DNA from: Maridesulfovibrio frigidus DSM 17176
GTDB taxonomy: Bacteria; Desulfobacterota; Desulfovibrionia; Desulfovibrionales; Desulfovibrionaceae
Direction of reading: 5' to 3'
NCBI RefSeq assembly: GCF_000711735.1
Contig: NZ_JONL01000007.1
Span: 218,267-282,266 of the forward strand
Length of the DNA stretch: 64,000 bases
Shown: positions 46,590-53,326 of the stretch, piece by piece
Numbering within the stretch: position 1 is the first letter of the stretch
Layout: each line of letters starts with the position of its first letter
Notes under the pieces: generated by a model
Seen by the model: the letters and a program-made list of their open reading frames with translations, nothing else
What the model was told of the DNA's origin: nothing
Database searches by the model: none
Position numbers and translations under genes: made by a program

Positions 46590-46823
46590 TTACTGAATAA
46601 TTCTATGCTCAGGTATCATCTTATCAACAACAGCATAGATTTTCGCTGCCATCTCATTAAGGAGATCTGAATAAACAGCGCCAGTTACTAGAACAGAGGA
46701 TTGCTCAGCACGTTCAGCAACAACTAGCAATTTCTCCGCCCCTTCTTCCATAGATATATTCCCAGCCTTCATATCATTTGATATGGTTGCGACTTGGTCT
46801 GCGTATTGTTTTAGGTAGTTCAT
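46590..46823 (-). CDS. Small helical protein of unknown function
   Basis: A 77-residue acidic, mostly helical protein (MNYLKQYADQVATISNDM at the start, EEGAEKLLVVAERAE in the middle) without Cys, signal or TM segment. The upstream region has no strong Shine-Dalgarno, which lowers confidence. Family not recognised; the helix pattern suggests dimerisation or a small regulator. Confidence 0.5.
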   Translation of the reverse strand: MNYLKQYADQVATISNDMKAGNISMEEGAEKLLVVAERAEQSSVLVTGAVYSDLLNEMAAKIYAVVDKMIPEHRIIQ

Positions 46824-46927
46824 GTTAACCGTTCACACCAAAAGTTATCTAAAATATGGTAATTGAGTAAATTCATCCAAGTATGACCAGAGTTAATTGT
46901 TTATTGTTCCTTCTAAAAAAAGAAGCG

Positions 46928-47053
46928 TTAAAAATTGATAATAAAGAACTCCATTTCTTCGCGTTCAAGAATACCATCTTTATCAAGATCTATAAATAAT
47001 ACCATGTAAAGCGGAGCTATCTGCTTTGAAAGATGATAGCGCTTACCTTTTTC
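46928..47053 (-). pseudogene. Remnant of an EF-hand protein gene
   Basis: On the minus strand a 41-codon frame bounded by stops encodes a perfect EF-hand calcium loop, DLDKDGILEREE (positions 1, 3, 5, 6 and 12 intact), followed by a short helix and a stop at 46928. The frame is broken by TAG at 47054-47056 and no start with an RBS precedes it. It is most simply the 3' end of a decayed EF-hand gene; a very short functional gene starting at the internal Met is less likely. Confidence 0.5.
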
Positions 47054-47291
47054 CTACGGAAAAGAAAACATGGACACAGAAATTCTATATATAAAAAATA
47101 GCCTGTTTTTCAAGACGTTCATTAGTGTAATAGTTATTAGATTGTGAAAAGCATCATTACTGACATGTCAAATTCTATTCTTTAAACCTGAATCAAGATC
47201 AAAAAACATGTTGCCTACTAATAGAAATAGCAGCTATATTATAGCGCAATAATAGAATAAATAGACAACAAATTAAACTTTCGAGGGTGAC

Positions 47292-47669
47292 ATGAGAATC
47301 GTATTAGCAATAGCGCTTGTAATGTGCTTGTTTTCGGCTGCTATTGCCGAAAACAGAAAAGAAATTACCGTTGAACTTCAGGTTCCGGATACGACGTGGA
47401 CAATCCAGATAACGGAAGTAACCGAAGTAGGGAATGAGCTGTGGGTTGTTTCCCATCTTTCACAAGCTTCAGACATGATGGGGGCGCAGGTCATCTCCAC
47501 TGTAAAAGACTCTATTGAGCTGGTTGCCCCAGATCTACCAATTAAACAGTTTGTAACAGGAAAGACCTGGAACTGGGATAATGGAAAGGGCTACATCTTT
47601 ATTTCAAGCATTAAGGATATAGAACAGAAACTTGGTACCGGTAGAATTATATATAAACCAGGGAAATAA
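47292..47669 (+). CDS. Small secreted protein of unknown function
   Basis: The 125-residue product has a signal peptide (MRIVLAIALVMCLFSAAIA, cleavage at about residue 19-20) and a beta-rich mature part with VPDTTWTIQITEV, NELWVVSHLSQ and GKGYIFISSIKDIEQKLG. No Cys in the mature protein and no TM helix, so it is probably periplasmic or secreted. RBS CGAGGG sits just upstream. The family is unknown to me; the compact beta pattern suggests a single domain. Confidence 0.65.
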   Translation: MRIVLAIALVMCLFSAAIAENRKEITVELQVPDTTWTIQITEVTEVGNELWVVSHLSQASDMMGAQVISTVKDSIELVAPDLPIKQFVTGKTWNWDNGKGYIFISSIKDIEQKLGTGRIIYKPGK

Positions 47670-47981
47670 ATCGTTCATCCCTCTCGGGAAGATGGGACTG
47701 ACCTACTATGCCTCTCCTGTCGATTTCGTAGGAGGATTTTCCAGTTCTCAGCCTACTTTAAACCTTCAACCGCAATGCCTCATATCGACTAGCATTGGAC
47801 CATGAACTAATTCACACAAGAAGCTGCTTGCCTACCTATGTTAGGGTTAGCAAACCTTTTTTTATAGCCAGCTCCCTCCAAACTATTCTTGTTTCAAATC
47901 AACCGATTTTACCATATTCTTTTTTAACGAATACATTCGCTAAGTAAAAATAAGTTAATCAATGAAATAAGGAAACAATCA
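47670..47981. other. Intergenic region without a recognised gene
   Basis: I read both strands here and see no supported gene. The first 150 bases are richer in GC than the rest and keep short open frames in several phases, which may be decayed coding sequence, but nothing recognisable. The last 100 bases are AT-rich and should carry the promoter of the acetyltransferase gene. Confidence 0.4.
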
Positions 47982-48854
47982 ATGACTGATTTCATTATAC
48001 GAACCATGAGCAGGGATGAACTTAATTGGGCTATAGATATGGCGGCAAATGAAGGCTGGAATCCAGGACTACATGACGCAGACTCTTTCTATTCCCAAGA
48101 CCCTGACGGTTATCTCATTGGCCTCTTAGGAGATAAAATCATCGGCTGTATCTCAGCTGTCAGTTATGAGGGAACATTCGGTTTTATTGGATTTTACATT
48201 ATCCACCCTGACTATAGAGGAAAAGGGTATGGCATCCAACTCTGGAAAGCGGCTATGAAGCGCTTAGAAGGGCATTTAATCGGTCTTGATGGCGTTTTCG
48301 AACAACAGGACAACTATCGTAAGAGCGACTTTACATTCCAATACAGCAACATTCGATTTGAACACCGTAATACCCGCAACATAGAGAACATTGGCACTGT
48401 CTTTCCTGAAACAGGCTCAAGAGTTATCAATCCGATTGGAACTGAGGACATATCAAGTATCACAGCTTATGAGCACAACATGTTCCCCACTAAACGTAGA
48501 AACTTCCTTACCCACTGGCTAAACATGCCAGACTCATTTACATTCGCAATGCGCAAAGATGAGAACATATGTGGTTATGGAGTTATCAGGCCATGCAGGA
48601 CAGGTTATAAAATAGGGCCTCTTTTCGCCGATAGTTATGAAGTTGCAGACCTTATTTTCCAGCGTTTGTGTTCAGAGGTTGAAACAAACACCCAAATTTA
48701 CATAGATGTTCCCGAGGTCAATGAACATGCAATGGGGCTCGCTAGCAGTTATGGAATGGAAAAAGTATTCGGTACAGCGCGTATGTACACTGGAGAGGCT
48801 CCCCAATTAGGCCTAGATAAAATTTTCGGTGTGACAACCTTCGAATTGGGCTGA
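47982..48854 (+). CDS. Two-domain GNAT acetyltransferase (YitH-like)
   Basis: The 290-residue protein starts with a full GNAT domain (residues 1-130): NEGWNPGLHDADSF, LIGLLGDKIIGCISAV, and the acetyl-CoA motif HPDYRGKGYGIQLWKAA. A second, diverged GNAT-like domain (about 150-290, YGVIRPCRTGYKIGPLFAD) completes it. This is the layout of proteins annotated as N-acetyltransferase plus YitH/HolE-like C-terminal domain. The substrate is unknown. AAGGA precedes the ATG; the gene stands alone, close to the prophage boundary but on the host side. Confidence 0.88.
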   Translation: MTDFIIRTMSRDELNWAIDMAANEGWNPGLHDADSFYSQDPDGYLIGLLGDKIIGCISAVSYEGTFGFIGFYIIHPDYRGKGYGIQLWKAAMKRLEGHLIGLDGVFEQQDNYRKSDFTFQYSNIRFEHRNTRNIENIGTVFPETGSRVINPIGTEDISSITAYEHNMFPTKRRNFLTHWLNMPDSFTFAMRKDENICGYGVIRPCRTGYKIGPLFADSYEVADLIFQRLCSEVETNTQIYIDVPEVNEHAMGLASSYGMEKVFGTARMYTGEAPQLGLDKIFGVTTFELG

Positions 48855-49063
48855 TTTTGATCAAGTTATTCAGCTGTGTCAGTTTCTGTTACACTAAACA
48901 GACACCTTTTTTTACATAACAGAGTAGATGTTGAACACAAAAGAGAGACTTAAATCACATTACCTGATTATTATTTAGAAAAACAATATATGCGAACTTT
49001 TCTTAACTTTTAAACTCATATTCATACAAAAAGTTACACATTTATCGCGCAACAAGGAGTATA

Positions 49064-49342
49064 TTGATGCCAACCATTACTTGTGATTCTTGCAGATGCC
49101 AACATCCAATAGGCTGTAATGATCTGGACTGGGAGTCTAAAGCCCTCGAAGGAAAAGAAGATAGTATGGAGAGTACGATAGAACATCATGCATCTCTAAA
49201 AATGAACTGTAGGGTGTGTAGAAAGAAAATGAAGGCAACCTTTACCTGTAAAGAAGACCCTCAAAATGTAATTGAAACAACTGACCATGAAGCAGTTGGG
49301 TGCATAGTTTCCGGGAACATTTCCCCTCCTTCAGTTCGTTAG
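49064..49342 (+). CDS. Small Cys-rich protein of unknown function
   Basis: This 92-residue protein has Cys clusters CDSCRC, CNDLD and CRVCRKK and a later FTCKED, so it probably binds zinc in one or two ribbons. RBS AAGGAG lies 7 bases upstream. It is the last host-side gene before the tRNA-Leu fragment. Function not recognised. Confidence 0.6.
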   Translation: MMPTITCDSCRCQHPIGCNDLDWESKALEGKEDSMESTIEHHASLKMNCRVCRKKMKATFTCKEDPQNVIETTDHEAVGCIVSGNISPPSVR

Positions 49343-49396
49343 CAAAACAATCAATTATTTGAACGAGAATAACAAATTGTTCATATGGCTAAAACC

Positions 49397-49448
49397 ACAA
49401 AAAAAAGCTCCCAAGACCAATGTACTAGACATCTATCTAAGGAGCTGT
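49397..49448 (-). terminator. Terminator of the original tRNA-Leu gene
   Basis: On the minus strand AGCTCC, a 30-base partly structured loop, and GGAGCT are followed by eight T. It lies 12 bases beyond the CCA end of the tRNA-Leu fragment, where the terminator of the intact tRNA gene would be. The stem is short and the loop long, so strength is uncertain. Confidence 0.5.
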
Positions 49449-49460
49449 TTTTATTAAGGT

Positions 49461-49512
49461 TGGTGCGAAAGGAGAGACTCGAACTCTCACGGATTAACCG
49501 CTGGATCCTAAA
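49461..49512 (-). repeat. Prophage attachment site: 3' fragment of tRNA-Leu(TAG)
   Basis: The minus strand reads TTTAGGATCCAG, a variable arm CGGTTAATCCG, the T-arm GAGAGTTCGAGTCTCTC and CTTTCGCACCA. This is the 3' half of a tRNA-Leu from the anticodon loop (TAG) to CCA. The expected 5' half (CTGGA of the anticodon stem and everything before) is absent and replaced by unrelated sequence. This is what integration by a tRNA-specific recombinase leaves at the end away from the reconstituted gene; the intact copy should lie beyond the right edge of the window. Confidence 0.85.
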
Positions 49513-49571
49513 ACTACAACCTCGATCATTATACGCCTGAAATAACAGGTAAAAATAATTACAAATAAGTC

Positions 49572-49763
49572 CTATTCTGCTTTTAACCAATTTTGATGGG
49601 TTATATCTTTTGGTTTTTCGGCAGTTCCTGCACCGAGCATTCCCAAGCCACGCTCAACCTGATCTCTATTTTCACCTTTTTTCTGATATTCAGAAAAACC
49701 AAGAACCTGCTGAGCGATCCCAAAACCGTCTGCCATATTAAAACGACCATATCTATCCGGCAT
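49572..49763 (-). CDS. Small phage protein, unknown (last gene of the late operon)
   Basis: A 63-residue protein, MPDRYGRFNMADGFGIAQQ at the start, ending KPKDITHQNWLKAE. AGGAG precedes the ATG. It begins 9 bases after the Gly-rich gene and ends 60 bases from the attachment site. The pattern of small proteins at the end of a podovirus virion operon suggests a virion or ejection component, but there is no homology I recognise. Confidence 0.6.
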   Translation of the reverse strand: MPDRYGRFNMADGFGIAQQVLGFSEYQKKGENRDQVERGLGMLGAGTAEKPKDITHQNWLKAE

Positions 49764-49772
49764 TATAACTCC

Positions 49773-50036
49773 TTATGACAGCATGTATGCGGTTGCACCA
49801 ACAACAGCCCCGCCAATAGCACCGATGCCAGTACCAATACCCGGCACAATAGAACCAATAGCCGCCCCCGTTGCGGCTCCACCCATAGCTCCGCTCAATG
49901 CCCCGCCAGCTGTTTTTTCTGGCTCTTGTTGCTGAGGCACTGCCCGCTGCATATGAGCTGCAGTACTAGCAGCTCCCTGCATTCCAGACATAGCTTTGTC
50001 TACAGGGTTCGCAACTTCGAACATTCCAAATCCCAT
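49773..50036 (-). CDS. Gly/Ala-rich phage protein with glycine-zipper segment
   Basis: The 87-residue protein has a hydrophilic N-terminal half (Gln/Glu/Pro-rich) and a C-terminal glycine-zipper segment of about 40 residues (GGALSGAMGGAATGAAIGSI, then VPGIGTGIGAIGGAVVGA). Such segments insert in membranes. In short-tailed phages small proteins of this kind can be ejected to form the DNA channel; a holin-like role is also possible. AGGAGTTAATT precedes its start, 9 bases after the previous gene. Confidence 0.65.
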   Translation of the reverse strand: MGFGMFEVANPVDKAMSGMQGAASTAAHMQRAVPQQQEPEKTAGGALSGAMGGAATGAAIGSIVPGIGTGIGAIGGAVVGATAYMLS

Positions 50037-50045
50037 AATTAACTC

Positions 50046-50687
50046 CTATGCCATTCCAAGTGATGAGGCTGATTTCAAACGGTTAAAGTTCTCATCTTTT
50101 GCTGTGTTACGTGCCTTAGTTCTGGCTCCTGCAACAGCCGTTGCTTGAGAAAGAGCAAGATCCTTCTGCATTCCTGCGAAATGACCAGAATTCACATTTT
50201 GACCAGTCCGCGAGTAATTGCGTTGAGCCTGCATTCCTGCAAGGCCGAAACCTTGCTTAACGTCAGCCTCTGCTTGTGAAACACGGCTGTTCACATCTAC
50301 GCCTTTCTGAGCTTCATCCATAAAATCTTGACGCACATTCAGCTGCTGTTTGCCGGCTTCAGTCTGAAGAGGCAGCAACTCTCTAGTTGAAGCAATCTGT
50401 TCTTTTGCAAGCGCAGTCTGAACTGGAATAAGCTCGCGATTAGCAGCAATCTGCTCTTGTTCCATGGGCTTATAATCCGTCTCCCAAAAATCAAAAGACT
50501 TTTCGGACATACCCTGCTGGGCTTCATAAATAGTAGCCATGCGATCGTTGTATGCTTCATCGATACCATCACCGCCACCTCCACTACTTCCACCGCAAAG
50601 GGCAACAGGTCCGTTATATTCAAAGGACTCTTCGTGTTCGACTTCACCAGTCGCCATATCAATCACAACTTCTGTATAAATCTTCAT
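50046..50687 (-). CDS. Gln/Ala-rich phage structural (ejection-type) protein
   Basis: The start MKIYTEVVIDMATGEVEHEE at 50687 overlaps the stop of the preceding gene (ATGA), so a longer frame starting at 50792 is rejected. The 213-residue product has a short beta part, a Gly/Ser patch (CGGSSGGGGDG), then a long helical Gln/Ala/Glu-rich region with near-repeats (EQIAANRELIPVQTALAK / EQIASTRELLPLQTEAGK). Its position and composition fit an internal virion or DNA-ejection protein of podoviruses. No specific family is recognised. Confidence 0.7.
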   Translation of the reverse strand: MKIYTEVVIDMATGEVEHEESFEYNGPVALCGGSSGGGGDGIDEAYNDRMATIYEAQQGMSEKSFDFWETDYKPMEQEQIAANRELIPVQTALAKEQIASTRELLPLQTEAGKQQLNVRQDFMDEAQKGVDVNSRVSQAEADVKQGFGLAGMQAQRNYSRTGQNVNSGHFAGMQKDLALSQATAVAGARTKARNTAKDENFNRLKSASSLGMA

Positions 50688-51217
50688 GACATCATCTCTC
50701 TTGTTATAGATAGAACTGCCACAGGCTCGCTTCTGCCTTCCTTCGCTATCCAAGCACCATTTGGAATTTCGCCACAGAGTTGCCCTCCGCAACGCATTAC
50801 AAACTTGACTGCTGACTTGTTTCTGATCGGGGTGTAACCCAGCAACATGTCATAAATATAATCACCGGCATTGTTCTTCATGTTCAAAATTTCATTGTAT
50901 GTGAATCGCCCCAAATCGATAAGATCACGACGGGGACAGGCTTCAAAAACAACCCAGTGCATGCGGGCAAAACGCCCTTCATGACGGTCCAGCCAAACCA
51001 AACCAACTGCTATTTCGTCCTGCACAAGAATCCACGCAACTGCATCCTTTAAGACCTTCACAAACCCATCCGCACTATGAATTTTTTCTTCATAAAAAAC
51101 GGTAGCAGCGTGGCCTTCTACTTCGATCCGTTCAAAAAGATCTTTGATGTAACTATCCGGGAATGAACGAATGCCATCCCACTCTAAATATGGAATAAGT
51201 CTAAACTTTGGATTCAT
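50684..51217 (-). CDS. GNAT-fold phage protein
   Basis: The 177-residue protein resembles GNAT-like acetyltransferase-fold proteins in podovirus virion operons: AWILVQDEIAVGLVWLDRHE (strands 2-4), ARMHWVVFEACPRRD, a helix LIDLGRFTYNEIL, and LLGYTPIRNKSAVKFVMRCGGQL (the region after motif B). The acetyl-CoA loop RxxGxG/A is not obvious, so it may be a structural rather than catalytic GNAT. It overlaps both neighbours by 4 bases. Confidence 0.65.
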   Translation of the reverse strand: MNPKFRLIPYLEWDGIRSFPDSYIKDLFERIEVEGHAATVFYEEKIHSADGFVKVLKDAVAWILVQDEIAVGLVWLDRHEGRFARMHWVVFEACPRRDLIDLGRFTYNEILNMKNNAGDYIYDMLLGYTPIRNKSAVKFVMRCGGQLCGEIPNGAWIAKEGRSEPVAVLSITREMMS

Positions 51218-51405
51218 CTTTTCACCGCCTGCTTACGGGCCTCATCCTCAGAGACAAGTCCCAGTTCAACCAGATCATTAAAGGTCGCTACCCGGTGCAT
51301 AGGGTTTGGAATTCCGTATAACCGGAGCTTCAACACAGTCCGGATCTGATTCAGAAAATGCATAATATTGCCAGCGTGAACAGCAGGAAGCATTGGTAAC
51401 TTCAT
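51214..51405 (-). CDS. Small phage protein, unknown
   Basis: 63 residues, helical, basic: MKLPMLPAVHAGNIMHFLNQ and LVSEDEARKQAVKR. It overlaps the structural gene before it and the GNAT gene after it by 4 bases each, which argues that it is real. Function unknown. Confidence 0.65.
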   Translation of the reverse strand: MKLPMLPAVHAGNIMHFLNQIRTVLKLRLYGIPNPMHRVATFNDLVELGLVSEDEARKQAVKR

Positions 51406-53108
51406 AAAAGATCACCCATTGCAGAAGCTATAGCCACTTTGGAAACGGGAATATCGCTAACAACTCCAAACTTGAATCTTGTGGCCAAATATCCAGCTGG
51501 CAGGATAAATGGACTGTCTGTTTTCACCCGCCCTTCGAACACTTGCCGCCCATCAGCAGTCAGAATGAAATGGACTTCACCTTTACGCTGAACCCTATAG
51601 AAACTGTTTGAATCACCGCCCAAACAAACAGCTCCGGCCATGTCGGACCCTATGCAAGAAAGTTCAAGTGGTTGTTTAAGAAAGCTATCATCAGGTGCGT
51701 TGGCGTAATCAGCTGTAACTATAGCGGCCTCCATGTTTACCGGCTCCTGATTCCGCATTTCACCGGATACCCATTCACTTCTCAAAGAAAAATCAGAACC
51801 ATCCCATTGGTTGATTATGGTCTGTGTTCCTGCCGGATATGCAACGTGAAGAAGCCTGCCTTCCGGCTCAACTGTCAGAGCGGTGCAATGGAATCCAAGC
51901 TTGGTGAGCAGCTTTGATAATGGATCAAAAACAAACCCTGCTCCTGGTTTATGGAAGCAGATATACTGCCCGGCATGCCAGACTCCGTTAAAGGAATCAG
52001 GATTCAATTCTCTCCAGTCTTTTTCTGAGAAAATTCCAGCGGTGATGTTTTGAGGAGCACTACCCGGTTGAACCAGATACAGCCCGTTGAGACTTGGGAA
52101 AATCACACCAAAAGGAGACGCCACAACTCCAGCTGCAGAAGTGCAAGGAAGATAGCCGTCCAAGCGATTCGGAACGGACATAGAAGGATCATCAACTGTG
52201 ATGGTATGGACATTTGCACGGGTGAGAATCACCAGCGTGTTTCCGGTTGACTCCATGGCTACGATTTCGTGCGGAACTGACATGCCATATGAATCCGGCC
52301 AAGCATGAGGATATCCAGGTTCTGATAGGAAAACCTCGTTCCCTTTGAATCCTGCAAACATGTTGCCCGGTAGAGAAGTCAGCCCCTGAAGCTTTTGCGG
52401 AGCCGGTTCCCAGTACCGCGAAACCAGAACTTCGGCTGTATCCGAATCTGGTACGGAATCAGCAAAGCTTGCGGTTCCAGCTTCAAACTCTGTTACAAAC
52501 TGAAACTCAGCACTTTCAGTACCGGCAACAGTCCGATAAATCCGTATCAATGATATAGGCCGAAAACCTTCTGCGACGCTGTTCAACCCCGAAACATTGA
52601 CTGTCTGCCCTTCTTGTACGTCCACAACAGCAGATGGAGCGGACGGCGGTCCCTCTTCGCCCAGATCGGAAACAAGCGTGTACACATAAACACGGGAAAC
52701 GATATCCGTATCTTCAATGCCAGTACCGGAAACAGTTACTAAGGGAACAGAATCCGGAGATGGAACACCCAGAGAATAGCGATTCTTAATGCTGCTATTT
52801 TCAAGCTCATCATCATTGCAAAACAGAAACGCGCCCTCATCATCAGTGCCGTAAACCCGTTCTTTCTGATCACCAGCAATAGGACCGTCACGCAGGATCA
52901 CACGGCCAACCCATGACAGCCACTTGTCCTGATAACGGTAAATAGTACCTGCCGCGCCCTGTATGCTGTCCACTTTCAGCAAGCCGCCAAGAGGACGAAT
53001 CTCGCCGGATTCAAGCAGACAGTTTACAGCAGTTTCAGCCTGCCCAGGCTCCAGGAGGTGAGAAGCAAGGGCAGGCTTCATGCCGGAAAAGACAGTAACT
53101 TCAAACAT
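51402..53108 (-). CDS. Large phage virion protein (tail or stabilisation protein candidate)
   Basis: The 568-residue protein is beta-rich. After MFEVTVFSGMKPALASHLLEPGQAET-like start (GQAETAVNCLLESGEIRPL) it shows a propeller-like pattern: YRYQDKWLSWVGRV, fibronectin-like VSRVYVYTLVSDLGEEGPPS, LIRIYRTVAG, then NMFAGFKGNEVFLSEPGYPHAWP. Such proteins lie after the adaptors in N4-gp56-type phages and are annotated as tail or 'phage stabilisation' proteins. The exact role is inference from position. Confidence 0.65.
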   Translation of the reverse strand: MFEVTVFSGMKPALASHLLEPGQAETAVNCLLESGEIRPLGGLLKVDSIQGAAGTIYRYQDKWLSWVGRVILRDGPIAGDQKERVYGTDDEGAFLFCNDDELENSSIKNRYSLGVPSPDSVPLVTVSGTGIEDTDIVSRVYVYTLVSDLGEEGPPSAPSAVVDVQEGQTVNVSGLNSVAEGFRPISLIRIYRTVAGTESAEFQFVTEFEAGTASFADSVPDSDTAEVLVSRYWEPAPQKLQGLTSLPGNMFAGFKGNEVFLSEPGYPHAWPDSYGMSVPHEIVAMESTGNTLVILTRANVHTITVDDPSMSVPNRLDGYLPCTSAAGVVASPFGVIFPSLNGLYLVQPGSAPQNITAGIFSEKDWRELNPDSFNGVWHAGQYICFHKPGAGFVFDPLSKLLTKLGFHCTALTVEPEGRLLHVAYPAGTQTIINQWDGSDFSLRSEWVSGEMRNQEPVNMEAAIVTADYANAPDDSFLKQPLELSCIGSDMAGAVCLGGDSNSFYRVQRKGEVHFILTADGRQVFEGRVKTDSPFILPAGYLATRFKFGVVSDIPVSKVAIASAMGDLL

Positions 53109-53110
53109 GT

Positions 53111-53326
53111 TTACTCTGTCAGCCCGAGAAGAGTTAGAGCGGCTTCGCGGCCGTACTGAATTGTCAGGGATGCTATTTTAAATTCTTCAAGAGTAGTAGC
53201 GTTACGAAGAGCTTCCCTTGAATCTTCACTGACTAGACTGAGATCAAATTCGGAAGCAGGACGTGCAGCAACTTCTTCCCAGAGCGCAGCTCCGCCAGGC
53301 TGATCGTCAACTTTAACAACTGGCAT
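53111..53326 (-). CDS. Small phage protein, unknown
   Basis: A 71-residue acidic protein (MPVVKVDDQPGGAALWEEVA start) with two predicted helices (REALRNATTLEEFKIASLTI, GREAALTLLGL). It starts directly after the large tail gene's stop and ends two bases before the next start. It may be a chaperone or an assembly factor of the adjacent proteins; no family is recognised. Confidence 0.6.
   Translation of the reverse strand: MPVVKVDDQPGGAALWEEVAARPASEFDLSLVSEDSREALRNATTLEEFKIASLTIQYGREAALTLLGLTE

Noticed and set aside
47670..47820. Possible decayed coding sequence or IS remnant after the small secreted gene
   Set aside because: Short open frames exist in several phases but none matches a family I know and no inverted repeat ends are visible.
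50688..50792. Longer start for the Q-rich phage protein
   Set aside because: It would overlap the GNAT gene by more than 100 bases, while a Met at 50687 sits in a clean ATGA overlap.
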